A stretch of DNA of 64,000 bases from Alisma plantago-aquatica (GCA_963693085.1 OY856412.1:1130533744-1130597743); one strand, 5' to 3'. Shown: positions 24,246 through 34,999, counted from the stretch's first letter. Notes: generated by a model from the letters alone, not told the origin. Translations and numbers: made by a program.

Positions 24246-24248
24246 TTT

Positions 24249-24966
24249 AGTCAATTACACGTCTGACTTATTCATTTTCGTGTCTGGATCAGTTATTTAA
24301 GGACTGCAGGCCTGTAGTATATCGCTTTATATAACCTGATTTTTATGTCGACTACAACGCCGCATGTTAGAAAACAGAGAAGTGGTTGTGGCTATCATGT
24401 ATAATGGGTGCACTATAATAGTCACTTGCACGTAAGTTGCAACATTTAAATTCTATGCATAGTTGACTACATTCCTTAAATTTGAAAAGACGAAGAACAA
24501 ACTTTTTTTAGTTATGCAGCATTTATCGTCGCTCCAGCTATGACTCATCTGGTTCTCTGCCTTTAATGTTGCTCAGTTCAAATTTATCTGAATTGGATGG
24601 ATGATTGATTTCTATCTTTAAGCTGTCAAGCTAAAACTACAGATAAAATGTTGTTGTGATGGTTATTTATCCTACTTACAACAGGTTTGAAAATGCTGCT
24701 GAATGTCTGTGAGGTAACTCTGCTGGAGGAAGAAGAAACCAAAAGGACAGAGAAAGGTAGGCTGCTGTCAGAGAAAAGAATTGGGGGACGAATGAAGATA
24801 GAAAGGATAAATGTAATAAATTTATTTTGACAGGCTAGGAAGGGGGGAAATAGTTCCACCCACTAATTGATCGTTCCTTGGTCAAGCAATTCATTAGGAA
24901 GATATCCAAGACGGCTCTAAAGTTGGTTGTATGGCTCAGCCCAGTACACTCAAGTGTGTTGTAAAA
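24249..24966. other. Spacer, nothing recognised
   Basis: No gene seen. Bases near 24939-24954 contain TACACTCAAGTGTGTT, a 16-base match to an internal motif of the (TA)n MITEs at 33.3 and 51.6 kb, but the rest of that element is absent. Confidence 0.35.
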
Positions 24967-25310
24967 ATTAGGAAGGCGTATATATATAGAGAGAGAGAGG
25001 ATGTACTCGTCACTCAGCTGGGTAACATAAATTAGTTACCCAGCGATTCTGGTTACAGTTTGAGTGTTCTGGTTGCAATTTTGACATTCTAGTTACAAAT
25101 TTTCACTACTGGTTACAGTTCGGGGCGGAGATTTCTTTTCAAAAATGTCATTTTACTGTTTTCGCAAAACAATCTACAAAATTGACGCTCTAGTCTTTGT
25201 ATTACAAATCGGTCGTCTCATTACAGTACAAAATAGGATCCACGTGTGGGTGCGCATGCATGTGTGCATGTGTGTGTGTGTGTGTGTGTCATATTTTAAG
25301 GAATATAAAT
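24967..25310. repeat. Unclassified repeat beside (TA)n(GA)n, with a terminal hairpin
   Basis: Begins after a (TA)n(GA)n tract (24978-24999). It has a perfect 9-bp hairpin CTGGGTAAC / GTTACCCAG (25018-25026, 25035-25043), then four phased TTCTGGTTACAGTT-like words between 25045 and 25120. It ends near a (TG)n tract at 25268-25289. Family unknown; the arrangement recalls elements that insert into AT microsatellites. Confidence 0.4.
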
Positions 25311-25330
25311 AGAGAGAGAGAGAGATATAG
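25265..25330. repeat. (TG)n and (GA)n microsatellites
   Basis: (TG)n at about 25268-25289 and (GA)n at about 25312-25326, immediately outside the left end of the Mutator-like element. Confidence 0.85.
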
Positions 25331-25499
25331 AGGAATGATTTGGTGTGAGGCTCTCAGCTGGGCGAAACTGAGAGGAATGAATGTCAGCCAATTGATTTTA
25401 GTAATACGTAGTGGGATGCCTGTTGTCCTATTTTGAGATGGCAGAGCAGATCCCGCCAGCCAGCTAAATGCCCTGCTCATGAATTGACGTCTTTGGTAA

Positions 25500-25696
25500 T
25501 ATAGAGAAATGAAGGCTTGTTTATTGAGTGAGTAAAATAGTGTATAATGCAGTCTCTTTTATAACAGAAGAGAGTAGAGACTAAAACAGGGATGAGCAAT
25601 ATGGGACTAAACTACAGAAGTAAACAGCATAAGTGAGGCACATGCTATGCACATGACACTCAACAAGACATAACAGAAAAACAGCATATCTCTATA
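25500..25696 (-). repeat. 3' LTR of the 25.5-29.9 kb copia
   Basis: 197 bp, TATAGAGAAATGAAGGC...CATATCTCTATA. I count about six substitutions against the outer right LTR copy over roughly 190 bases, suggesting a fairly recent insertion. The polypurine tract (minus-strand CTTGAGGGGGAG) is at 25697-25708. Confidence 0.88.
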
Positions 25697-25759
25697 CTCC
25701 CCCTCAAGATGGAGCGTAGATGCCGAACATGCCCAGCTTATCAATCAGAGTTAAGAAGC

Positions 25760-26366
25760 GAGCTTTGGGAAATATCTTTGTGAAGATGTCTGCAACTTGC
25801 TTGTTAGTACTGAGATATGGCGTAAAAATTTTGCCAGTGAGAATTGCTTCTCAAATAAAGTGACAGTCGACCTCGATATGTTTCGTCCTCTCGTGAAAAG
25901 TGGGGTTGCTCGCAATAAAAATGGAGGCCTTATTGTCACAAAACAAAGGAATAGGGCTAGAATAAGATATGTCAAACTCCTGAAGGAGACTCTGACCCCA
26001 TAACAATTCGCAAGCAGTATGAGTCATTGCTCGGTATTCTGCCTCTGCACTGGATCTGGCGACAACGGTCTGTTTTTTGCTTCGCCAGGTGACAAGGTTT
26101 CCACCCACAAAAGTACAATATCCTGAAGTTGACTTGCGATCAGAACGACTTCCCGCATAGTCTGAATCAGAGAACCCGGATAGGTTGCAGTGGCCATACT
26201 TTTTATACATCAAGCCTTTTCCTGGAGAGCTTTTAAGATATCTCATAATTTGGCATACAGCATCCCAATGACATTGCCGAGGTTTGTCAAGATACCGGCT
26301 GATGAATCCGACAGAAGCAGTAAGATCAGCTCGTGTGACAGTCAAATAAATAAGCTTGCCTACCAA
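25760..26366 (-). pseudogene. Copia RNase H domain
   Basis: An open frame of 171 codons (25851-26366) encodes the end of the copia polyprotein: MVGKLIYLTVTRAD, then RYLDKPRQCHWDA, DSDYAGSRSDRKSTSGYC, RSSAEAEYRAM, and [19 protein letters not shown]. The DSDYAG and AEAEYR motifs carry the acidic residues of the RNase H fold. A stop after DCHFI interrupts the last 30 or so codons, which continue (VADIFTK, KARFLTL) to about 25760. Confidence 0.88.
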
Positions 26367-26559
26367 CCTCCTGAACTGGTGATGATCAGCATAGGGAGGA
26401 GAGTTTGCATCATCTCAGTCCATGTTTGGATCAAGTGGAGTGTTAGCCGGTTTGCAACCAAGCATGCCAGTTTTCTGCAACAGATCAAGTACATATTTCC
26501 TCTGAGAAAGACAGTCCTACAGATGATCTGAAGACTTCAATGCCTAGAAAATATCGAAG

Positions 26560-27451
26560 TTTTCCCAGATTTTTTGTGACAAAATGCTTCTCTAAGTAAG
26601 TTTTAGTTTCCTGTATGCTTAATTTCCTGTATGCCCACTGTGTCATTGCCAGATAATATTATGTCATCCACATAAACAATCAAAATCACAAGTCCGGCTA
26701 CTGTCTTTCGAATGAAGACAAAATGGTCAGAATGAGAACGACGAAAGCCAAAAGTGACTAAAATTTGACTAAGCTTGTCAAACCAGGCTCGTGGACTTTG
26801 CTTGAGACCATAGATCGCCTTATTCAGCTTACATACTTTGGAGGCAGACTCCCCCTAAGCAACGAATCCAGGTGGTTGCTCCATGTATACCTCTTCCTGT
26901 AAATCTCCATAGTGAAATGCATTTTTCACATCAAGCTGATAAAGTGACCAATCTTTATTCATAGCTACAGAAATCAGAATGCAAACAGAGTTTAACAGTG
27001 CAACAGGAGAGAAAGTCTCAAAATAATCAACACCGTATGTCTGTGTGTAGCCCTTAGCAACAAGACGGGCTTTGAGACGTTCAATAGTACCATCCGACTG
27101 ATATTTAATAGTGAAGATCCAATGACAGCCCACTGTAGGGCAAGAAGCCGGACGATCCACAAGTTCTCATGTCTTGCGGTCACATAGTGCCTGCATTTCC
27201 AGGTCCATTGCCTTCTTCCATGCTGGAATAGTAAGAGCCTCTGTAGCATTTTTCGGAATACCGACAGCAGATAGTGCAGAAGTAAAGCAAGCAAAGTTGT
27301 TATGCAGATTATCAGTAGTGCAGAAATGACTGATAGGATGCTTAGTACGGGAGCGTACACCTTTCCTTAAGTTGATAGGAAAATGCAGATCAGAGTTTAC
27401 CTCAGTGTTTATTTGATCGTCTGCAGACGCAGAAATTGGTTGAGGGGCCAT
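26560..27451 (-). pseudogene. Copia reverse transcriptase
   Basis: Minus-strand order: a linker with PISHFCTTDNL, then [54 protein letters not shown] (motif A), [14 protein letters not shown], and YVDDIILSG (26663-26674 is the YVDD catalytic motif). These are conserved copia RT blocks. Stops occur after CDRKT and after PPGFVA, and frames shift after SGND, so no enzyme is made. Confidence 0.88.
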
Positions 27452-27587
27452 GGAAGGAGCGCTTGTCTTCGGTCAGCGTTTGTATACTTGCAGTGGACGT
27501 TCTTCAGGCTGGTCAGAAACATACAGATTTTCAACAATGTCTGGTAGAGGTGTTTGTGCCAACAAATCAGGAGTTAGATTGGCTCCA

Positions 27588-28470
27588 TCAAAAAGAAGGG
27601 CATATGCTCAAAGAAGACGACATTGCACTGACAAACCACTGCCTAAGTATCGGATCAAAGCAGCGATAGCCTTTCTGCGTTCTTGAATAACCCAAGAAAA
27701 TGCATTTAGTAGATCGAGGGTCAAGTTTCGACAGTCCTGGGCACAGATTTTTAACAAAACAGGTACACCCAAAAATGCGAGGTGGTACAGGAAACAGAGA
27801 TGCATCAGGAAACAAGATAGAGTATGGGATGTGATTTTATAGAACAGATGAGGGCATGCGGTTTATAAGAAAACATGTTGTAGTGACAGCCTCAGGCCAG
27901 AAACGGTGAGGGACTTTGTAATGGAGAAGAAGAGTGTGAGCAACCTCTAAAAGATGGCGGTTTTTGCGTTTAGCAACACCGTTTTGTTGAGTGTAGGGAC
28001 AAGTGGTTTGGTGTATGGTGTCATGATTAGAACAAAAATGAGGTGACAGACTTTTGCATAAATTCTAGGGCATTGTCAGTACGGAGAATTTTGATAGTTT
28101 TATTGAATTGGGTTTTTATTTCTGAGAAGAAAACACGGATATTGTCCATAACGGTACTACGGTCTTTAAGCAGAAAAAGCCAGGTAGCACGGGAATAATC
28201 ATCAATAAAAGTCAAGAAATACTTAACACCAGATTGACTCGGGACACTACATGGACCCCAGATGTCATAGTGAGCAATGTCAAACATATCTTTAGACCCA
28301 ATATCAGTCTTTACAGGAAAAACATACCTTGTTTGTTTACTCAAAACGCAGGTTTCACAAGAGAATTTATGTTTAGCTAAAGCAGGAAATAAAAACTTCG
28401 TCTTTGCAGCAGACGGATGACCCAGCCGAACGTGCCACTGCTTCTGAGCTTCCTTGATGTCAGCAGTCAA
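27588..28470 (-). pseudogene. Copia pre-integrase and integrase
   Basis: Starts with WHVRLGHPSAAKTKF and SCETC, the HHCC zinc-binding part, then FDIAHYDIWGP (first Asp), YSRATWLFLLKDRS and LRTDNALEF (second Asp). After a frame break at 28027 it continues with QQNGVAKRKNRHLLEVA (the Glu region), FLINRMPSS, IFGCTCFV and CIFLGYSRTQKGYRCF to about 27588. The frame is broken at least twice. Confidence 0.85.
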
Positions 28471-28479
28471 CGGGTGGTA

Positions 28480-28974
28480 GATCTCATACTCATTCCAGAG
28501 AGTGGAGCACTGGTTGTAGAAATCTTCAATAGACGCATCTGAGGAGTACTCCTTTTTGGCAAGGTTTTTGAAAATTTCAAAAACTCATTTTGGATTTTGT
28601 TGGTGTGAGTAGACATGAGACAGCTGGTCCCACATTGCTTTGGCATCATGAAGGCATAGGAGAGACTGAATAATGCGCGGCTCGGTGTTGTTTAGTTAGG
28701 ACATAACGCCCGAGTCGTCTTTAGACCATTGGGCATAAGTCTGTTTGGTCTTGTCGTCAGCAATAGCAACAGGAGCAGGAGGTGGATCAGAAGTAAGATG
28801 AGAGTATCTGCCTTGAGCCTTCACATATAGGACAAAGGATGCCGACCACAGATGGTAGTTGGATCCATCGAGCTTGACCGTGGTAACACAGAGAGATCGA
28901 GGAGGCTCCACAGATGTCATACTGGGCAGAGGCAAAGAATAGCAGAAATTTGACGTAGCAGCAGCAGGCAGCAC
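28480..28974 (-). pseudogene. Copia gag, 5' part, fused to pre-integrase
   Basis: Encodes SVEPPRSLCVTTVKLDGSNY HLW-type Gag N terminus, QTYAQWSKDD, a stop at 28696, then LCLHDAKAMWDQLSHVYSH and TLWNEYEIYHPLTADIKEAQ. The frame then runs directly into the pre-integrase motif WHVRLGHPS. The missing piece is the rest of Gag, including the CCHC zinc knuckle, and the whole protease. This is an internal deletion. Confidence 0.82.
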
Positions 28975-28984
28975 ATAAATAACC

Positions 28985-29456
28985 CACGACAGGTAGCAGC
29001 AGACAGTAAATAATAAACCCGCTATGGGGCAGTAGAAGCAGCAGGGATCTGACGCATCAGATCAGAAGGACCCGTAGTCGAGCAGAGATAGATGAAGAAA
29101 ACCTACACCGTCATGATGAAATCAATAATCCTTCATGAGGCGCAGGCAGAAAAGGAACCGGAGACGTAGGGAACTCTCAACGTGAGAGGTATATGGTTGT
29201 CCGAAATAGTCGATTACCCGGTAGAAGAAGAAGGATGGATTAGTGAATCAAGGAAGAAGATGGATGGGGTGGAGAGGGAGGGTTGGCAGCCGATGGGTGG
29301 GGAGGGGGGTGGAGCGGCTACGGTGGCAGCAGGGGGTGGGGTGGAGGTGAGCGGCGGGTGGTGGTGGGGAGGGCGGCGGTGGCGGCAGGGCAGGCCGGCG
29401 GGGGGGGGGGACTTCAGGGCATGGGGGAAGGGTGGGACAGAAAAACTGGGACTGGG
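28985..29456. other. Copia 5' leader, GC-rich
   Basis: Untranslated leader between PBS and gag. The stretch 29270-29420 is G-rich on plus (GGTGGGG, GGCGGCGGTGG runs and a G10 run). Long open frames here on both strands reflect composition rather than genes. Confidence 0.6.
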
Positions 29457-29472
29457 CCTGCTCTTGATACCA
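29457..29472 (-). other. Primer-binding site of the copia
   Basis: Minus-strand TGGTATCAAGAGCAGG directly follows the LTR end TCTCTATA. It differs slightly from the usual TGGTATCAGAGC. Confidence 0.85.
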
Positions 29473-29644
29473 TATAGAGAAATGAAGGCTTGTTTATTGA
29501 GTGAGTAAAATAGTGTACAATGCAGTCTCTTATATAACAAAAGAGAGTAGAGACTAAAACAGGGATGAGCAATATGGGACTAAATACATAAGTAAACAGC
29601 ATAAGTGAGGCACATGCTATGCACAGATCTATGGTCAAATTTCT

Positions 29645-29693
<49 letters not shown>

Positions 29694-29892
29694 AAGAGAG
29701 AGAAATGAAGGCTTGTTTATTGAGTGAGTAAAATAGTGTACAATGTAGTCTCTTATATAACAGAAGAAAGTAGAGACTAAAACAGGGATGAGCAATATGG
29801 GACTACACTACAGAAGTAAACAGCATAAGTGAGGCACATGCTATGTACATGACACTCAACAAGACATAACAGAAAAACAGCATATCTCTATA
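29473..29892 (-). repeat. Rearranged double 5' LTR with (AT)n(AG)n between
   Basis: A truncated LTR copy (29473 to about 29625, TATAGAGAAATGAAGG... to GCTATGCACA) is followed by 23 unrelated bases, an (AT)n tract of about 28 bp, an (AG)n tract of about 25 bp, then a second LTR copy from AAATGAAGGC to TCTCTATA at 29892, which borders the target duplication. The TATAGAGA terminus of this second copy seems to have been replaced by the (TA)n(GA)n tract. Confidence 0.8.
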
Positions 29893-31324
29893 GGTAACAT
29901 TGTGCTCGACACCTAATAAAATAACCACAATCCCTCTCTCTTGTATTCCACTAATTTTAATCATTTTCCCTCTACTAATCATTTTATCTTTTTCTATTGA
30001 CAACTTTTGTTTCCCCTCTATATATCATCTCCCTACTCGATGGGTTCATTATAATTGAGAACCGAGATTATTTGTAACAACTATCAAATCCATTCTCCCT
30101 AGGTGTATTTACCCTTCATGTCATCATCCGATCCAACTTTCAGCTGCTGCATACTCAAATAATAGATGCCACTATAGGTACAACATGCAATGTCTTTTTT
30201 GCTTCTCCTTATTGTTGTAGAGTGTTTCCCTCAACCCCCTCACAATTGCTGAACAAAACTCTCTTTTTTTACCAAATCTTAAAAATCCTCCCTATTTCTT
30301 TAACGAGGTTCTGAACAATCCCTTTCACTTGTTTTTTCATTCCCTTCCATTAATTGTCGTCACTACTTTTTTTTCTCTTGTTTCACTTTGTTCCTTAATA
30401 TCGTAGTATTCACTAATGTAAGAAATTATTTTAATCATATCATATAATAAAACATCTCTAAATAGCATCTTAATAATATATGATATATTACATTCCCATT
30501 TCAAACAACCCAACTTCACTTGGTTAACTTGAAAACCCTCTGTTATTAGGGGTGTGCCTAATTTATGGGACAACTCGAGTCGTGTCAGGTTGTTTGGGTA
30601 ATGACTTGGCCTTGTAGTATTTTTTATTTTTAGCTAATGTTCATAACAAATGATTTTTACAATGTAAGGTCAAGCTGAGTTGGGTTTGTTTCAAGTCTAA
30701 GAAAGTTCTGGTCAGCTCCTACTAGACTTCGTCTAAATAAGTTATGACTTTTTATGGTGTCTTTGTGCACTTCATAGTGTACCAGAATTATATTTGAGGA
30801 TGCAACAACATTTCATAAAAGATTTAATATTATTTTATAAATGTAAATAATGAGCAACTTATTTGCTGGTATGCATTGCACTTTTTATTTTTGATCCAGT
30901 TGTTGATATATTTTGGTACTATCTTGAATTGTATTACGTATTATTTTTTGACGTAGCAGCGAGATGTGTAGAAATGTGACTGTGGACATGTCTGTAATAT
31001 CTAGCAGAGAAGTGGAGAGAAATAAAGGAAAAAATACTCACCTAGAAGTTTGTATTGCACTGTACTAAAAGAGGCATGTATGGGTTGCCTACCGATTTTT
31101 TAATATGGTGTTCTGCCATTTTTACTGACTTGTAAGTATATTACGTGGTGAGACGATATTATATATCAAATTTAATAATCTATTACACAAATATAAATAA
31201 CAAATAATTCTTCCAGACTGTACACACTGCTCTGTTTTATTTTAGATCCAGTTATTGATATATTTTTGTATAGTCTTAAATATGATTAGGTATTTTTTTA
31301 GATTTGGTAGCCAAATGTATAAAA

Positions 31325-31846
31325 CAATGTATTAGAAAGCGGGAAGCGGGAGGCGTGCGGACAGCACCCTGTAACCAATTAAGCGGTAGGCGGACAATTA
31401 AGCAGGTGATTTTTGAAAAAGCAGGTGCCTAAATTTTATATTTTTTTATACAACATTACATGTATGTGTATATAAAAAATATATTTCTAAGGAACTTTTA
31501 TACATATATAATCAGCAAATCAGTAATTAACTAAGTAATAATCAATACGTTACTACTAATTAATATTTCTAATCACTAAAATCAGCAAGCAGATCAGTAA
31601 TTGCAGATACTAACCAGTAGTACCAATCAGTAATCACTGAAAGCAGCAAGGAAATTAATGTTATATGCTTCCAGTAGTATTTTAAAAAAAAGCGGGCAAA
31701 AAGCGGAAAAAAACGGAAAAAAGCAGGTGAAGCGGGCAAAAAGCAGGCGATTTTCTTCAAACCTGTTAAACAGGCGATTAGGGGCTGAGGGTCCTGGCCA
31801 CTTAAGCGGCCGCTTAAGCGGCCGCAAAACGTTTTTTAGTACACTG
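31325..31846. mobile_element. hAT-like element, AAGCGG family, copy A
   Basis: Left end CAATGTATTAGAAAGCGGG, right end reversed CAGTGTACTAAAAAACG. Flanks GTATAAAA (31317-31324) and ATATAAAA (31847-31854) differ at one base. Repeated AAGCGGG / AGGCGG words fill both ends; the middle is AT-rich. It shares the phrase GGACAGCACCCTGTAAC with copy C and, reversed, with copy D. It sits in the core of the Mutator-like element. Confidence 0.78.
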
Positions 31847-33262
31847 ATATAAAATGAACTTCTAGTTTTTATCTCATTATAATTCTCAAGGGATGCATTG
31901 AGGCATGAGAATATGCACCATTGATCGACCCACGTCCAGAAAACTCATTTAGCTCTATGAGAAACTAGACGATTAATAGAAAAAACAATGTCAGCTTGAA
32001 CTCTTTGACGTAAATAAGTGTTTAAAAATGACACAACTCATTTTTTATAGAAGATTCTGAACCAAATATTTATGATAAACTGTTTTTGGGTTATCTGGAT
32101 CAAACTGAGTTGATTTTGGTTTGGGTATTGTGTATTCATCTCTACTCAATTATTTATGAATCTTGTTCGGGTCGAATTTGGATTCAGATTTAGGTTGAAC
32201 ATATCATGGTTAGACTTTGAAGTTAGATCCAAAACGCCCCAAACAAGAGTTGTACATACTCTAAGCTGAGCTGACTAAAACTATTCATGCATGAAGAAAG
32301 CCGATCCAGCTGGATCCATACATTGTAAAAGTATTTGATATAAATATTAATTAGAACAAAATATAACATATGACAAGCCCAAAATCTTACCTGAAATAGT
32401 CTGGCACGACCTGATAGACCCATAAACTGGACAGGCTGAGGATTTTTGAGTTAATTAGGTGGTGTTGGGTTGTTTGGAACTAAAATACTGATTTACCATA
32501 TGCCTCTAAGACAATAATTAAAAATGTTTTGTTAATTTTATATTTAAAACGATTTTATATTAGCAATATACTAAGAGAAATTGAGGGACAAAGTTAAATA
32601 AGAGAAAGAATAAGAAAAAAGACTAGTGAGATCATTAATGGAAGCGAATGAAAAGGTGAATGGAGGGGATTATTTGGAATTTCACTAAAAAAAGAAGTGG
32701 GTCTTTAGAATTTGGTAAAAAATATGAGATTTTTAAATTTCAGTGATTGTGAGGGAATTTTGGAAAAAAGAAACATAAGGGGAAGAGAGAAGCACATTGC
32801 ATATTGTACCTATATCGGAAGTGATTATATGAGTATTGCAACAGTAAGAAGATAGGTCAAGATGATGACAAGAAGGAGAACCAACGAACAACGGGTTTGA
32901 TAGAGTTACAAATAACTACAGTTATCAATTAAAGTGAAGGCATCAAGTAGGGAGAAGATGAATGGAGTGACGAGGAACAGAAATAAAAGTTGTCAAATAG
33001 AAAAAGATAAAAAATGTTAGTATATGGAAAATGATAAAAAGATAGTTGATGGACAACAGGAAAGAGGGATGTGATTATTTTATAGGTGAGGAAGACGGTA
33101 TTGTCAAAGGCGTCATTTCGTTAGCAGAATATATCGCTGACAGTGTTCGCTCTGCCATCTCAAAACGGAGACAAAAACATCCCTTACGTATAATAGAAAT
33201 CAAGTGGCTGACATCCGTTCCTCTCATATCTCCGTGCAGCTGAGGCTGCTTGCCCCAGATCA

Positions 33263-33266
<4 letters not shown>

Positions 33267-33331
<65 letters not shown>
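33267..33331. repeat. (TA)n(GA)n microsatellite
   Basis: About 40 bp of TA followed by about 25 bp of GA, lying between the Mutator-like right end and the MITE at 33332. Confidence 0.9.
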
Positions 33332-33336
<5 letters not shown>

Positions 33337-33722
33337 CAGGCTAGAATACACTAGAGTGTACAGATCGCACGAATACACTCAAGTGTGTTTGCATATCAAG
33401 ACTGTTTTTTACTAAATGTAAACCACTGATCTTCACCGTCATACTATAAATAGGCTACATACAAATTTTGAGCCCATTTGGATGAGTGTAAGTCACTCAT
33501 CCAAGGGCAACAAAATCGACACGCGAAACTAATTTGAAATGCATAATTTTTGCCGTCATGTACCTATAAATTTCCAAATGTGCTCAAATTTTGCATATGA
33601 GCTATTCACAAGATGTTTAAGAAGATCAACGGATTAGATTTTTGAAAAAAATATTGCATCATGAAAAACTACTTGAGTGTATTCTGCTCCGAATACACTC
33701 GAGTGTATTCTAGCCTGACTCT
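33332..33722. mobile_element. (TA)n-embedded MITE, copy 1
   Basis: 391 bp. Ends AGAGTCAGGCTAGAATACAC / its inverse, extended by CTMGAGTGTA. A second inner inverted motif (AATACACTCAAGTGTG / CTTGAGTGTATT) lies just inside each end. It is nearly identical along its length to copy 2 at 51578-51975. Left flank is (TA)n(GA)n, right flank AT-rich. No coding capacity. The layout matches rice Micron-type MITEs, which also sit in (TA)n; identity to that family is untested. Confidence 0.8.
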
Positions 33723-33890
33723 TCATATTTATATTTATACTTAATTATTTATTTATTTATATATATATATATATGAATATAAATAATTAATTAATTAAGT
33801 ATATATACTTAATTATTTATTTATATTCATATTTATATATATATATTTATTTATTTATTTATATATATATATTCCTTGACAAATTTTTTA
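33723..33890. repeat. AT-only sequence with imperfect palindromes
   Basis: TTAATTATTTATTTAT and (TA)n words with inverted copies, for example around 33785-33830. Almost no G or C. Confidence 0.7.
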
Positions 33891-34036
33891 GAGTTGATGT
33901 ATACATTATCATGTCCATGTCCTTTATTTTCTAAAATTGCCATATCATGTGTTTGTGTTTATATTTATGATTCCTAGATTCTCAGTAGCATGTGCTTACG
34001 GCAATGTGATCCAAGCTGATGAACACTAATGATTGG

Positions 34037-34515
34037 CTTGGTTTTAATAAACGCGCCTCAAGGCTTAAGAGGCATACGCCTCGAGGCGAGGCGGTCTCCG
34101 GTACGCCTCGAGGCTTTAGCCTCAGTCTGCCAGTGAGAGGTGTGCGCCTCAGTTTATGCGAGGCGTATCGAGGCGTTAGAGGCGTTTGTGAGGCGTAAGC
34201 CTCAGATTCTGTATCTAAAAAAAGGCTATATTATCCTATTTTGGGCTTAATAGAGGCCAAATTAACCCAAAATTGTATGTATATAGATATATATATATAT
34301 ATGTGTGCATATCTATATATGTGTATCTTTGTTTGTTGACAAATATGGAAATGGTACTACTTTTATCATTTTATGTTGTTGTATGTACACATACTCCTGT
34401 GTATGTGTATATATATGCATCTGTATACTTATAACTATGTTTATATGTATAGATATGTATATATATACATGTGTATTTGAAATAGTATATGTATATCTAT
34501 ATATGTACATATATT

Positions 34516-34567
<52 letters not shown>

Positions 34568-34780
34568 TATAGTTATATATGTAAATCTGTATAGTAAAAA
34601 ACAGAAATCTGTCTATATTGTAATAGTATATCTATATATATATATATATATATATTTCAAATTTATATATATGTAAATCCGTATAGTTATATATGTAAAT
34701 CTATATAGTATAAAATGATAATCTATCTGTATACTATATACATGTATATATATGTCAATCTGTATATATGACTATATACA

Positions 34781-34839
<59 letters not shown>

Positions 34840-34978
34840 TTATATTATTTATATATATAATATATGTATATCTATATTTATATATATTTATATGTACGCC
34901 TCGACCGCCTCGAGGCTTACGCCTCACCTCGTTGAGACGAAAGCGCCTCGATGCGCCTCACGCACTTTAAAACCTTGA
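34037..34978. mobile_element. hAT-like element, GAGGCG motif, TA-rich centre
   Basis: Left end CTTGGTTTTAATAAACGCG, right end reversed TCAAGGTTTTAAAGTGCG. Flanks ATGATTGG (34029-34036) and TTGATTGG (34979-34986) differ at one base. GAGGCG / CGCCTC motifs occur about fifteen times near the left end (34045-34205) and about eight near the right (34895-34965). The middle, 34270-34890, is a TA/TATG minisatellite. No gene. Confidence 0.75.
34270..34890. repeat. TA-rich minisatellite in the GAGGCG element
   Basis: Mixed (TA)n with repeated TATGTAAATCTRTATAGT-like units and two pure (TA)n tracts near 34525-34563 and 34788-34833. Tyr/Ile repeat reading frames here are artefacts. Confidence 0.85.
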
Positions 34979-34999
34979 TTGATTGGGTATTATTTGCCA

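Larger units (their letters stand above)
25500..29892 (-). mobile_element. Copia retrotransposon, GGTAA target duplication, LTR ends TATAGAGA...TCTCTATA
   Basis: Flanked by GGTAA on both sides (25495-25499, 29893-29897). On the minus strand the order is 5' LTR, PBS, gag, pre-integrase/integrase, reverse transcriptase, RNase H, polypurine tract, 3' LTR, the Ty1/copia order. The LTRs start and end TATA rather than TG...CA. The gag zinc knuckle and the protease are deleted, and several stops interrupt pol, so it is non-functional. The 5' LTR is duplicated in a rearranged form (29473-29625 and about 29700-29892). Confidence 0.88.
25333..33266. mobile_element. Mutator-like (MULE-type) element with very long TIRs, split by insertions
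   Basis: The left arm (25333-25499 plus 29893 to about 30590) matches, inverted, the right arm (about 32395-33266). Shared words on both arms: GAGAGGAAYG-ATGTCAGCC, TTTTGAGATGGCAGAGC, ATGACGYCTTTG, TCTTTTTCTATT-GACAACTTTT, TAGGTACAA-ATGCAATGT and CAAACAACCCAAC. The match continues straight across the copia insertion at 25499/29893, so the copia lies inside the left TIR. Each TIR is roughly 0.8 kb. The core carries a hAT-like element and no transposase. Long TIRs of this size are typical of Mutator-like elements. No clear 9-11 bp duplication was seen; both flanks are microsatellites. Confidence 0.75.

Noticed and set aside
25851..29000. Active copia polyprotein
   Set aside because: Gag-protease deletion, several stops and shifts.
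29182..29540. Gly-rich (plus) or Pro-rich (minus) protein of 108 codons
   Set aside because: Lies in the G-rich leader of a copia; frames are open on both strands because of composition.
30545..30600. TAGGGGTGTGCC as the left end of another hAT-like element in the Mutator-like core
   Set aside because: The sequence is hAT-like but no partner end or duplication was found; part of it aligns with the right TIR.
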